Assembly: GCA_021229015.1 (NCBI GenBank)
Contig: CM037780.1
Span: 64,271,354 to 64,335,353, forward strand
Direction of reading: 5' to 3'
DNA length: 64,000 bases
Source of the DNA: Solen grandis
Lineage: Eukaryota > Mollusca > Bivalvia > Adapedonta > Solenidae
Made by a program: the position numbers and the translations under genes
In this document: positions 1 through 12,274 of the stretch, piece by piece
How the letters are laid out: each line of letters begins with the position of its first letter
Numbering within the stretch: position 1 is the stretch's first letter
Notes under the pieces: model-generated
Seen by the model: the letters and a program-made list of their open reading frames with translations, nothing else
What the model was told of the DNA's origin: nothing
Databases searched by the model: none

Positions 1-686
1 CAAATCAAATAGAGAAGAATGCACTGCAGAGCAGTCTGTAATAATTCTTTATTTCCAATTTCTCTCCAGATTGATGCTGGCTGGTGGTTTAAGGAGTGAG
101 ACAATATAAATATGAAGTATTCTCCAGAGACTTAAATAATAGTTTCGTGCCGAAACATAATTCGCTTTATTGTGCTATTTTGCTCTAACGGCTGTGTTGT
201 TATAGATTAACAAACTATCAAAGTTGCACAAGACATGTGAAATCAGATTAATTTCTTGCACTTGAACATTTGTCCCAGTTTCCTGTGTCTAGCATTAACG
301 TATCTCCTAATTAAAATATATATAATGACTCTTCCAATCTAAGCTAAATTTTATTTATTTCAACGTTGAAGAAAACCTTCCATATATAGTACGGAAAATT
401 ATCTCGTTATTTTGACCCCATGCTACATCTGTATCTTGGTATTGATTAAACAACGGTTGCTTGTCGTCTGATAGTATCCGCTTGTTCCCCAACCGAGCTG
501 TTACAGGAGATAAATAACTCTGCACTGAGGTAAATTTCCTTGTCTTATCTGTATGGTATGTATAATTACATGTGTGTACTTGCATGCTGTATTTGTGTGT
601 GTGCGTGCGTGTTCGTGCGTACGTATGTCTATACCTAATTTTTCCTTTTTTCTGTGTAAGTGCTCTCATCTATTTCCAAAAGTTTA
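1..686. other. Upstream noncoding DNA, no gene seen
   Basis: AT-rich sequence with no convincing exon on either strand. An open frame on the minus strand across 355-669 reads through a GT/CGT-rich low-complexity stretch (about 590-630) and gives a Thr/His/Tyr-rich peptide typical of simple-sequence translation. I see no gene here. Confidence 0.6.
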
Positions 687-1015
687 ATTAAAATACCAAA
701 CCGTCACCGGTGGCTGAGTGGTTAGAGCTTCCGTCTCGGGAGCGGAAGGTCGTAGGTTCGAACCCCGGCCGCGACATACCAAAGTCGTAAAATGGTTCTG
801 GTGTAGCTCCCTTGCTTTGCAATCAGCATATAAGGGTAGTTCTAGGATTGGTTAACCCGGTGTCCGGATAATGTGATTGGGTGTGATATCGTGTCAAATG
901 TCTACGGCGTGATACTGGCAGCACTATATCTGTCTCAAGTAAAAATGGTCTCCAAATGGCTGAAATACTGTGGGACTTAAACCCCATCAATTAAACAAAC
1001 ATTAAAATACCAAAC
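687..1015 (+). mobile_element. tRNA-derived SINE with perfect 15-bp target-site duplications
   Basis: A complete SINE inserted in plus orientation. The body spans 702-1000. Its tRNA-like head has an A-box-like segment at about 709-728 (TGGCTGAGTGG) and a clear B box at 755-765 (GGTTCGAACCC). An unrelated body follows, then a short AAAC-rich tail. The 15-base word attaaaataccaaac occurs exactly at 687-701 and again at 1001-1015, as expected of target-primed reverse transcription. Related copies lie at 2901-3155 (minus) and 59722-60010 (plus, 5' truncated). It is unlikely to be a working tRNA gene, because the sequence continues about 230 bases past the tRNA-like part. The family name is not assigned. 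Confidence 0.88.
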
Positions 1016-1247
1016 ATCTTAAAACCTGAATCAGATGTTATCAGTCTCTATGCTGTTTGATTTGTTTTGATATGATCTATTAAGTCATAAATATTGGTTG
1101 TGTAAAATGCCTGCCTGTATTTTAATGAGCAAGACCACATATAGCACCTATACTTTACATGCTATCAGTTTTCTTATTGATGGGCTTCAAAATGACAATT
1201 ATGAAATGCCATTTATTATGGTGACTCTAAGCAGAAAATGTTGGATG

Positions 1248-1577
1248 TCAGTCAAATCTGTAACAGCGGCCTCGTGTATCAGCGGTCACCTGTTTCAGCG
1301 GCGGTCACCTGTGTTAGCGGTCACTCCTCAGCTGTCACCTGTATTAAGCAGACAACTTTTTTTTTGCGGATAACTGTACTGTACTAACTACCGACTCTAT
1401 TATTACCCTATCTGGATTAAGCAGAGCAGTCTTCTTCAAACTCCTTGAAAACGGTCATTATGTTTTATACACGTACTTATTACCTTTGTTTAACAACCAC
1501 TCCCTCCTGTTGCCTTGTTTAACAACCACTATCTCCTGTTGCCTTGACCGTTCGCTTAAAGCAGGTTTGATTGTACA
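1248..1577. mobile_element. MITE-like element with subterminal repeats
   Basis: The left edge (gtcaaatctgtaacagcgg, 1251-1269) resembles the reverse complement of the right edge (cgcttaaagcaggtttgattgtac, about 1552-1575), giving imperfect terminal inverted repeats. Inside the left half, short variants of agcggtcacctgt recur at 1280-1352. A direct duplication of about 29 bases (tttaacaaccact...cctgttgcc) lies at about 1489-1544. There is no coding capacity. This arrangement is known from nonautonomous DNA transposons of marine invertebrates; the superfamily is not assigned and the target duplication is unclear. An open frame at 1098-1373 crosses the element and is not a gene. Confidence 0.55.
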
Positions 1578-1940
1578 CAAAACATCACACTGCCCCATAT
1601 ATTCATTGGATGTTTTCTCGCCAAGATAGGTTTAGAGACCTCCCCCTGGGGATATAGACAGATACGAGGACATAAGTGTCAATGCGGACAGAGTCTACCT
1701 ACGTTGACACGAAGCTAAAATACCTATATTTTGGTCATAAACTTGACCATGTCATGATTAGGGAAGGTCAAGAGACATCATTTCTAAAAGTTGTATATTT
1801 AATCCTTCAGAATTCGAACCACGTTGCTGTTTGTGTGCTTTTCTTTGTTGTTATTGAAGTTGTTGTTGTTTTTTCCTCGCTTTTATTGTTTGTTGTTATA
1901 TGAAATCTTAAAATTCTAACCAAAGATAATAATGTTCTTG
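1578..1940. other. Noncoding spacer, no gene seen
   Basis: AT-rich DNA between the MITE-like element and the minisatellite. The one open frame (1676-1903) ends in a run of Val/Phe/Leu encoded by a GTT/TTG-rich low-complexity stretch and has no recognisable domain. Confidence 0.55.
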
Positions 1941-1945
1941 ATAAT

Positions 1946-2900
1946 AACCTGCTTTAGTTACATGTAGTTTGTGTTTCATAACCTGGCCAGGTGCACACGC
2001 AGTGACCTGCTTTAGTTACATGTGGTTTGTGTGTTATAACCTGATCAGGTGCACACGCAGTGACCTGCTTTAGTTACATGTGGTTTGTGTTTTATAACCT
2101 GACCAGGTGCACACGCAGTGACCTGCTTTAGTTACATGTAGTTTGTGTTTTATAACCTGACCAGGTGCACACGCAGTGACCTGCTTTAGTTACATGTAGT
2201 TTGTGTTTTATAACCTGACCAGGTGCACACGCAGTGACCTGCTTTAGTTACATGTAGTTTGTGTTTTATAACCTGACCAGGTGCACACACAGTGACCTGC
2301 TTTAGTTACATGTAGTTTGTGTTTTATAACCTGACCAGGTGCACACGCAGTGACCTGCTTTAGTAACATGTAGTTTGTGTTTTATAACCTGACCAGGTGC
2401 ACACGCAGTGACCTGCTTTAGTTACATGTAGTTTGTGTTTTATAACTTGACAGGTGCACACGCAGTGACTGCTTTAGTTACATTAGTTGTGTTTATATAA
2501 CCTGACCAGGTGCACACGCAGTGACCTGCTTTAGTTACATGTAGTTTGTGTTTTATAACCTGACCAGGTGCACACACAGTGACCTGCTTTAGTTACATGT
2601 AGTTTGTGTTTTTTAACTTGACCAGGTGCACACGCAGTGACCTGCTTTAGTTACATGTAGTTTGTGTTTTATAACCTGACCAGGTGCACACGCAGTGACC
2701 TGCTTTAGTTACATGTAGTTTGTGTTTTATAACCTGACCAGGTGCACACACAGTGACCTGCTTTAGTTACATGTAGTTTGTTTTTTATAACTTGACCAGG
2801 TGCACAGGCAGTGACCTGCTTTAGTTACATGTAGTTTGTGTTTTATAACCTGACCAGGTGCACACACAGTGACCTGCTTTCGTTACATGTAGTTTGTGTT
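1946..2900. repeat. 58-bp minisatellite, about 16 units
   Basis: A tandem array whose unit runs from gacctgctttagttacatg to ggtgcacacgcagt, 58 bases. I count 16 tandem units. Each carries an E-box-like CAGGTG and the palindrome ACATGT. The first units differ slightly (tgtggtttg; ggccagg). A CACACACAGT variant marks units 6, 11, 14 and 16. One unit at about 2440-2500 has several single-base deletions clustered together, which may be real decay or sequencing error. The array runs directly into the tail side of a minus-strand SINE at about 2901. No open reading frame is maintained. Confidence 0.95.
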
Positions 2901-3155
2901 TCGGGTTTAAAGACCCGCTGGCAGTATAAATTTAAGTCATTAGGAGACTATGTCTATTTGAGACAGATATAGTGCTGCCACCCGTAGACCACACCGAGCC
3001 AACCAGGCCTGAAACTATATGCTGAGCGTCAAACAAGAAAGCTATACCAGTATCATTTTCACGACTTTCGTATGTTGCGGCTGAGGATTGAACCCACGAC
3101 CTCGGGATTCTGGGCGGACACTCTAACCACGCTGTCACCGGGACCGGTCGGGACA
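2901..3155 (-). mobile_element. tRNA-derived SINE, minus strand, diverged
   Basis: Read on the minus strand, this has a tRNA-like head (ggtgacagcgtggttagagtg), a B-box-like gggttcaatcc (plus positions about 3084-3094), and then the same body words as the copy at 702-1000: 'aaagtcgt', 'agcatata', 'gcagcactatatctgtctcaa'. Its 3' tail, including the words aaaccc and aaacacaaac, sits at the edge of the minisatellite. It is more diverged than the 702-1000 copy, and no clear target duplication was seen. Confidence 0.8.
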
Positions 3156-4600
3156 TGCTGTATGTTTAACCTTGTTGTATACCAATCACAAAGGTATTTT
3201 TTAAATATCACTTTCATATAGTGGGGAGTTATTACACTAGATACGTGACAAAGATTAATTTCAGATGAAAATCAAAACCTCCCTCGGTTCTTTTGATAGA
3301 AGACACCACAATGGACGGGCTTCTGGTTTTCGTTACCAGGGAAACCAAGACTTCGTGTCAAGAGACAATAAAATGTCCAAATGTCATTTTATTGCCCTAT
3401 CCGCCTTCCTTCCCATTTGCTCTCTTCTATCCTTTCTCGTAGGGACTGTCTGTTGTTAATAGCTCGTCATTCAGGTTTTATTTCTACTGGCGTTAATGAA
3501 ATAGAGATGACATAAGAAGGGGAGAGTGGCGTCAAAGGGGTTGTAGATCGTCCTCCCTCGTGTCCTTGGAAACCTGGGGTTTCGGAGACCAGCTGTTCCG
3601 GGAAAAACTTTTTAGAAAGAATTCAATCAGCTTTTCTCGTCCTTGTTGTTTTATAAAATATAAATATTAGACAGTACAAGCCATAAAAAGAATATACACA
3701 TAATAAGATATTGTATTACAGGAATCCAAATCTCAATCTATCCACCCATTAATCCATTTATCTGTCTTTTTATCCATTCCATACCACATGTCTCATTATC
3801 AAACCATTTATTTATCTAGATTAGATAGAATCTCTATTATAACATTAACAACAATGTTACAACTACAAGTATTGCAAATATAAATAATATCATTTACATA
3901 AGTTAACCATTTTATAAGAGATATAAGACATATGAAACAAGAAATATTCCTTTAATCCTTCGGATGTTCATTCTATTTACAATGTATATCCGATAAAAAT
4001 GTGTTAAATCAGACCGTGTAATGCAAGCCATACATGAGTGGCTGGTCTTCTGTTCTGTTCTGTTATGTTGCATAACCTCACCATCAGTTCGTATCTCATT
4101 CCAAATCGCCAAAGGCAACCTTCGAGATGTCTGCACACCTCTACATGATTATGTTAACGAAATACTTTTGTCTGATCATAGAACAGGTGTGTATACTTGT
4201 CCAGGTATTAACGTAACGACGTGTATTTAACCGACAACAAAGAATTATATCGTTGTTTTTTTGTTCACTTGCTATCAAAGCTTTCTTAAGGCAGTATAAT
4301 GATTTATTTTTGCGAATTTATTATATTTGTGGAAGTATTTAAGATTTTGCTGTTGATAGTTGTTACGTTGTTCCCTGTATTTAACCAGTCATTTTGTGAA
4401 GCTTGGTTACCAAGCAATTGTAAATGTCTAAGATTATTAAACGCTTCATATGATTGTTGTTGAAATTGGAGCTTTTCTACTCTTTTAGGCAAGGTGTACA
4501 TGTCAATATAGATTTACAAAGTTATAGGATTTTTTTCAATCTTGAATCTTTATAAAGTTATGGGGTTATAGGAGTTGTGCTAAACGTACGTCTAGAAAAT
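3156..4600. other. Noncoding DNA, no gene seen
   Basis: AT-rich unique-looking sequence. Several short open frames of 64-74 codons exist on both strands (for example 3265-3459, 3912-4136, 4021-4230 and 4304-4501). They overlap one another and lack recognisable domains or coding-like composition, so I do not call them genes. Confidence 0.55.
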
Positions 4601-4603
4601 AAT

Positions 4604-4636
<33 letters not shown>
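4604..4636. repeat. (CT)n microsatellite
   Basis: A nearly pure CT dinucleotide run. It is a simple sequence repeat with no further structure. Confidence 0.9.
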
Positions 4637-4641
<5 letters not shown>

Positions 4642-5454
4642 ACTTAAACGTATTATTACTTCATGATATCCACATTTTGACACGACCATTTCTTTCTACC
4701 GGTCAATGAGCTATCTATCGATTAAGAGTGATATATATTTTTTATTCATTCCAAAGTCAATTAACGGCTATTTACCACGTTGCTTGTTTTTTTGTTGTTT
4801 TTTCTTGTATATAAAAAATGGGAATTCATATTTAACAAACAAAAATAATGACACGTGTTTTCGTTTTCCAGCTGTCGAGATAGGATGTTCGTCCATTCCA
4901 AGAGTAACACCATCTAGTCTGACGCGATAGCTCGAACTGCCGCTGATAATTTAATTGGCGCTCATTGAAAACCGTTGGTGATAAACATTCGCCACTGGCG
5001 ATCCATTATTGACCAGTACCGTGTGGTCCGTGGACACATAATGACATGGCCCTGTCCACCCCCAAGCCTTGTAAACTTGAATGTTTCGCAGCCTACGTGA
5101 CCCCAGACCGTTTGGGTAATGATTTGGTTTCATTCTTGGGTTGCTATGGCGGTTTGAATATGACAATATGGCAAGATACGGTTACAGTCAGGGAAAATGT
5201 TCACCATTTCAAAGATTTAGAGGTACTTATCGATTTTCCCTTCTCCAAAACAAAAAAGGCCAATTAAATCTGAAATAGATCCTACATACCAAAAATCCTT
5301 TGTTGTACTAGCTAGTGTATAATCATAAGTTTCAAATCTTTGGCATGAACATTTACACGTGCGTACAACATGTTCATGAAAACACGCGTGTAGACATAGA
5401 ATCCATCATCAATATATCAAACGTGTGCACTCTCGTTCACAAACATGTATCCGA

Positions 5455-5484
5455 GAATGAATGAATGAATGAATGAATGAATGC
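5455..5484. repeat. (AATG)n microsatellite
   Basis: About seven tandem copies of the tetranucleotide gaat/aatg in an otherwise noncoding stretch. Confidence 0.9.
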
Positions 5485-8400
5485 GTATGTGTGATGCGTA
5501 TATACATATCCAATATAAACCTTATTATAAATATTAATAATATACCGATTTGCATCTATTTAATGATTGAAACATTGATACCCGATGAGAGGCTGTACAA
5601 ACGGACACACTCCTCAGCTGTATCGTGGTAGAACTGATCGGTTCGTTGCATGTGAATATTAATGCCAATACGACTGTTTCTCTCCCCACATTCATTTTCC
5701 CTACGAGTTACTTTCATATGCAAATAATTACCAGTGTGATTATTTTTCCCATGCTACTTTTGCAATTTCCTTCGTGAGGCCTTTCTTATCGACAGCGCGG
5801 CTCTCCGCTCGTCTATCCTCATTATCAAGCAAGACATGTTGTATCTAGCCAATCAAATCGCTCCATTCTAGAATACTGCGATTTCATTGGATGATTCACG
5901 CACAGGCTGTTATTGATTGTAAAAGCATACCGTTGCCCGCGGCCGTAATCATGTGTTTCGAACGAAGATTAGATTTCTGTCTGAAGGGATCCAAATCTTT
6001 ATACGCGAATCTTTCTTCTTTGACAAGCGATGTTTTGTTGCCTTTATAACGCCGTGCCATGTGCTTCAAAGATGAATCAAACTTGTAGAAAGATTAAACT
6101 TCAAGCCAGCCGGGCGAGTATTTGTTCACATTTTATAGCTTGAACAAACGGCCTGAATGGATTAGTTTCGTTATGGGTAATGGCTGTTTGAGTGCAGTTT
6201 TAGGTCGGCTAATATTCTAGCTGGGCTGGTGGTATTTTTGTTCTGCCGGAAATAGCTTCTTAGTAGCAATGATTTGAAACACTGAGAAAACGATTTGAGA
6301 GATTAATTGAAAACACAGTTGACGTTTTCGGAAGATCGAGTTGAAGGAAGATCTAGAAACTGATGATATGAGTGATATGAGTGAGTAATTGAGCGAGTGA
6401 GCAAAAACATGCGGGAAAGAAAAGTCGGGCGTATTTTATATAAGCTATTTTTATAACTACATCCGATTCATATCTAGATCGCCTGTGGGGATAATATAAT
6501 GCTAAAAATGATGCGCGGACTTTATTGAAATAAGGAGATCTGAAATGAATATAATTTATGATAAACACACATTCTCTTCCTGTCTCTAAGGCTGAAGAAA
6601 GGGACTCAGTACAAATATGTAGAAATAAAGTCAGTCAAAAAGCATTGAGGTTAGGCACTCGGTGACAAATTTACGACCTACCTAACTTTTCCAATATATA
6701 TCGCAAAGCTTTGGATCCATGTTTATATGTAGTTCATATGCTCTTGGGATATGTATAAATATTTCAAAGAAGATATCAGTATTTTGTATATTGTATTTGA
6801 TTTTATCATGATGCTATTAAGAAGTTAAACCAAGAAAGGAGAAAAGAAAACTAAGAAAAATGGAAATAATTGAACTATTATGAAAGGAAAAAGTGAGAAG
6901 AAAAAAAAATGAAAGGAATCAGTTGTAAACGAAAGATTGCAAGAACTTCGTTTTTTATTCAACGCGAAACCAGTCGAACGGAAAATATCTGAAGATGGAA
7001 GCAATTAAGTTTGCCTCTTAAATTTTTGTGATTAAATATGATTAACAAATTGGTTAGCTCCCCGCTATAATTAACTTGCATTACACCGCCTGAGAGGACG
7101 CTAGATTGATTGCGATATCCCCCTCCTCCGTCGCAGTTGTCACGAGGCTAAAAACGCCTTCCAGCTATCGCCTTTTTAATAAATGAATATTTCTCCTGTC
7201 GGTGCAGAGGGGACCCTCAGAACATATAGCGTAAGAAACTAAATATAAGTCCGTGAAACGTAAATATCAAGTCAAATGGCCAAATCAAATATCCCGCGGG
7301 CGCCTCTTTCTTGCGCCCGAACTTCGGGTCTCCTCGTTTGGTGTCAGAGTTGGGCATTACATTTCAGAGTAATTTATTTAATCACTGTTATTTATGCAAT
7401 CAATGGCCTATTGTACGATTAATTCATGCTTTTTGATCCGCTGCGCCCGCATGTGACAAAGGAGCATTACCGTATCTTGTACTTTAAGCTCGCACAGGGC
7501 ATCATTACATTCAAACAAAAATGAAAACCAAAATATCAGTAAAATAGATCAATCTTTTTTTCTCCATATTTAGCGACTTTCACATACCTGAACGAGCAGC
7601 TGCTATGATTTGTTTTTGATGATGATAGTCGCATCTTTTATTATTATTAACATATAAGTTTTTTAGCATATCTAATGTAAGATACGCAGAAAGATTTCAA
7701 GCAAGACTTAAGTGAACATTTAGTAACTTTCACGACATAATCAATTGTAACTTTGTAAACAAAAAATAGACACTTAATGAATAATAGAATAGACAAATGG
7801 CGATTTTCAACCCTTTAAATCGATTCTTGAATTTACAATAGTCTTCACATAGGATTGTGCTTAAATGAACCTTTGTGCTAAAGAATCAATTGCATTCAAT
7901 GTCAGAAAATAGGATCATGGGGGTATTAAGAAAAAGATGTTGACAAAATCTCTCTCTCTTATGAATAGTGAACGTGATCTGCATGTATTTACAGAGAGAC
8001 AAACACATCCATTTGGCGAGCCGTTGCTTTTTTTTTAACACACTATTCATTACAAAATGTTATGATATACCGAGTTCCCATACATTCTTTACATTTAAAT
8101 GGTATTACATAAAAAAAAACGTGTATAGATAAAAGTAGATCTGCTTCCAAACCAGGATTTTAGAAATAGAAGTCAGACACCAGATGTGAATAAAGGTTTT
8201 AATTAAGCAAAATAAATGGCCCATTCAACAACAGAAATAGGAGTGTGTTCTATGAAATATGTCATATGCTGCTCCGTTGTCGCTTAGATATCGGGGCATA
8301 AGTGTAAACATTCACACAAATGTAGATCTATGCAGCGGACTTGAAAAACAAAACAAAATGTCATTATCAGTGGTTAATGTTAGTAAACATTCATCATATC

Positions 8401-9330
8401 CCTTCCTACTGGGGATAAAAAACGGGTCGTATTTGACGCCCATTTAATATTCTCTTCACATTAATTGCTCTCTTCACATTACATAGTTGAACCAAAGTGC
8501 TCAAATGAATAACTGCTTTCGAGTACATTATCGTTAGGGAACCCAGCCTGAGCGAGCTGGTTTTCATACTTGAGTTAGCTTATCATCGCTGTATGTACCT
8601 AATACTTCATTCTGTTGTGTTCTCATACTTCAGCGTGTTCTAATCTCCGTGATATAAACCGGCTATTTACCGTACATACTCTAATGTAATACGTTCTTTC
8701 GCCGCGAGCTCCTTGAAGGAACTCGACACCGCTTTATCTCTACGAGACCTAGTGAATTAAAGTGTGAAATAGAGAAGAAGACATTTTGATCTTTCATGGG
8801 AAGTCAATGTCTAGATTTCACCCTTAGCGCGTTTTCTTCTCGAATTTCGAAATAATTTCTGAGTTCAACCAGTTGTTTATTTTATGCCCTACCAAAAGGA
8901 AAGGGTAACGTAATTGTGTAACAAGCATATAAAACACAACACATGAATAAGAAAAAAATCTGATTACGCCTGTTATGTTTCTGTAGTGTCACCTAAATGG
9001 AGTCATCGCTTTATTCGATTTTACATTTAGGTGATAGCGTATCTGATAAACACGAAGCGAAGAATGGAATAAAGAGCGCGGATCTCAGAGATAAAATCGA
9101 AATACTGACACTATCGGGTTAGCCGCTTCGACCATGCTAGCTAAATAAACATGATCAAATGAACTCTGCGCTGTTCTATTATTCATAACAATAAAATGCA
9201 CTGGAGATAAACTCAAGCAGTATCTATGTATATTGTATTTATATTGTGTATATATACATGAGTTCGAGTTTCATTTCATTACTATTCAAAATCTATATTG
9301 TGATATAATATAGACTGCTACCCGTGGAGC
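5485..9330. other. Upstream noncoding DNA with two CpG-richer islands
   Basis: No exon is recognised. Most is AT-rich, but about 5760-6080 and about 7080-7340 are visibly richer in CpG and in nonrepetitive mixed sequence than their surroundings. They include CCAAT-type words (agccaatcaaa near 5838; tcattggatgatt near 5884) and TAAT-type words (ctataattaact near 7066). These could be enhancers or a distal promoter of the downstream gene, which is inference only. A short imperfect palindrome (cgagctccttgaaggaactcg) lies at about 8705-8725. An 11-base inverted repeat, tcacctaaatg/catttaggtga, lies at 8989-8999 and 9024-9034. Confidence 0.45.
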
Positions 9331-9340
9331 ATTTATCATC

Positions 9341-9402
9341 ATATCTTCTCTCTCTCTCTCCCCCTCTCTCTTTGTCACACATACACACACACACACACAC
9401 AC
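9341..9402. repeat. (CT)n followed by (CA)n microsatellite
   Basis: A CT-rich run at about 9345-9371 is followed by an ACAC run at about 9382-9402. A minus-strand open frame across it (9293-9532) is low-complexity Arg/Glu and Cys/Val and is not a gene. Confidence 0.9.
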
Positions 9403-9859
9403 GCACAAATAAATCTTGTGTGTGACTTGAAATTGACTCCTTTATAAATATGATCTGTGATCGAGTAGGAACGTCATATCTTGTACCTAAATTTTGGTAC
9501 GGTCGATATCTGCTTTTCGTCCAATCTATCATTCAGTGTGATCATAGTCCAAATATGCAAATTACCTTCACTGCGTGAGACATCAAACAAGCCGCCTAAT
9601 CAACCACGTGACTAGTCTCGTGTATGATTTGAAAAATTCAATTAACAAGAAATTTAACACTTGTATTGCTAATGTAGTAATGAAAATACAATTTTAATTT
9701 TGTTAACATGTTTATAAAAATCTTTAATATTCTATGCTAATTACACATATTTGAATACATGAATAATTTATCAAAGCTGTTACGATTTATTTACTGCTTC
9801 TATGCAAATCTTGAATGAAATGAAAAGTATTTAACTTTGCACACCAATCCTAAATAAGT

Positions 9860-9959
9860 CACGGGGACTTGCTCCTGTATGTTTTAAAAGGAAAATATGA
9901 ATGTTTTTTTTGTTTTTTTTTGTTGTTGTTTTTTTTTACACACAGGAGCAGGTCCCCGA
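9860..9959. mobile_element. Short hairpin element (inverted repeat of about 19 bp)
   Basis: The arm cacggggacttgctcctgt (9860-9878) is matched by the inverted arm acaggagcaggtccccg (9942-9958), with one mismatch. The roughly 60 bases between them are mainly T/GTT-rich. The whole could be a minimal foldback or MITE-like element, or a transcribed hairpin. It has no coding capacity. Confidence 0.5.
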
Positions 9960-12270
9960 GGATGAGTTGCAAAGCTGCATGAAATATAACATCCTCAACG
10001 TACGTCAATACCGTGCCATATTTCACTTGTGAACACCTGACATCAGTGGGTGTCAACATGAAATATTATAATCGTGTTAGAATGGTTCTGAACATATATA
10101 AATAATCAATAAAACATTTACAAAAACACGTGAATCATTCTATTTTACAACTATTTACAATGTTACTCAATGATATCCATTACCCAACGCAGCCACGCTT
10201 TATATTTGTTATTTAGAGCTTTCTATTCAGGTTATTGTAACAAAACATTTTGCAATGTACCTTGTATTTATTCTCATTTACAACTTACCATTAGGACTCA
10301 TTTGCATGCAATGTCAAGCAGGACAGACCCTCGATCTCTTTTGTTTAGTCATCAAATATTGTAGCTCAGATTCTTCACCGCGTTAATACATTGTTTCTAT
10401 GTTACAAAGTTATAAAATAAATAATTCAGTATCATACATTTACACGATCTAACGTGTCTGTATTTTGTTTATATGTTTTGTGATAGTTGTTCATCCTACG
10501 GCATTTTACATGGTAAAAAGTGTATTGCTGACCAAAACTAACACCATATGTAGGGCAATGTACATTGTTCACGTCTGAAAATAAACTATTCTAGTTTGTA
10601 TTGTATTTGAAGGGTGTTGTAGTTACTAGATATGGGGCTCCCTTCCTCTCCGTGTAAAGCATTCCACGTGGCGAGGGCTTGGTGGGTGGGGGTCAACAGG
10701 TGTTCTCCTGTCGCTCCAACCTCCACATTGGTGTAATAAACATGTCCTTGGTTCTACGCAAACGGGATGGGTCGGCGTTGAACGCGAAAATATGTTGTTG
10801 TTTTTTCACTGAGCCCACGTTTGATTTTGAAGAAAGGGCTTAGTTTTAAAACTGTTGATTGATATTTTGTATTCACAAATGTGCCCCATTTGAACCTGTA
10901 CCCCCCCCCCCTCTCTCTCTCTGTGTTCAATGATATTCAGTTATGTACACATGTGCGTTTTAATGATCACACAGGCGTGCAGTCAACCACTGAGAATAGA
11001 TTTACGATGACCTCTGTTTAGGATACGCATGGCTGAACTTTATGGGTGTTAACGGGCCGTAAAATCTTTATCAGCCTTATTCTGTGTGTTAACTTGCCCC
11101 ACGCCCTTCTATTGCCAATCCCCGGGGGAAGATACGGCTTGAACCAATCTACTTTACCTGACACCGAGAACCAGTCTTTGTTTATATTCTGCCCTGCTAT
11201 TAGATACGACACATTTTATCAATATTCTACACTCAAGTATCTGATACTTTGTCATTACGAAGACCGCTCTATAGCTGTCTATCAAACCATATTATCAAAC
11301 AATCGATTCGATTTCTGCATTTCCCCGGCTTTCTTATTTATGTTACGTATATAATTTCAACGTGTACATAATCGGCCTAGACCTATTATTTAATTATTTT
11401 ACTTTCACGGAGAGGAATCATTGTGATTCATATTTATACGATCCGTAATGTGTACATAGTGTATTTGCGTGAATTTGCGTTAGGGAATAAATTTTATCGG
11501 CATTTATTCGCCCTCTCGATGTTTCTCCCAACTTAAACTGATGTCGACCATAATTACAGAGTTAACGTCAATTTTCGCGTTACCGTCCACCAAAGTATTT
11601 CTTTTGATAACGCAGGGGGAGACCTTCGTGTAGAGAATAAATGTATGCTTCAAATACGGCAATGTTTCCCCAAAGGGCGACTGTTGAGCAAATAGGATTC
11701 ATGAAAACAAACTACTTGAGTTAGTTATCATAAAAATCTGGCTTTTGTGCGATTGAATATTTATGAAGCGACAAGGTTCAATAGGCCCGGGACATCCATG
11801 ATGATAAAACAGGGTCGTTGTTTCGATGACGAAGTTATTGTAAACATAGCATGAACAATTTGCAATTATTTGAGTAATTGCCAAATACAAATAAAATGTT
11901 CAAATTTCAAAACTTACTGCGATTTAATTTAAGCACGTTTTTGTTTTCTCCTCGCATTCACTTCAGAGTAATTTCCCTTTACAATAGCCGGTTATACGTA
12001 AGATTCACACACCGTGAAGCGCCAAATTTAACTTATTTTCTCTCTTTCTGTCATTCCGACTAAGACATAAGTAATTTTACATTAAGTTATGAATTTTTAT
12101 AGTTTAGATATTTATTAATGTTTAGTATTTGAATTTGTTCAAATTCTATTTTTTTTCCACACAACATTAAACGCTTTGTGTATGAATTTAATTTGTATAT
12201 ACTGTCGATATTCTTATATGTATAATATGTTCTGTTTTGTTCAAAATTGTACTTTTCAGATGTTTATATA
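9960..12270. other. Upstream noncoding DNA, no gene seen
   Basis: No exon is supported. The longest frames, at 11018-11354, overlap on opposite strands. The plus-strand one would have to begin at GTG rather than ATG. A C-run followed by CT repeats lies at about 10902-10921. Confidence 0.5.
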
Positions 12271-12274
12271 CCTG

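Noticed and set aside
702..775. Functional tRNA gene
   Set aside because: A and B boxes are present, but the segment is the head of a 299-base SINE with target duplications, and the same body follows it in two other copies.
1946..2900. CRISPR-like array
   Set aside because: The 58-bp units are contiguous, with no unique spacers, in animal DNA. It is a minisatellite.
11018..11354. A 102-codon plus-strand frame with a signal-peptide-like start, overlapping a minus-strand frame
   Set aside because: The plus frame begins at GTG rather than ATG, has no recognisable domain, and overlaps an equally long frame on the other strand.
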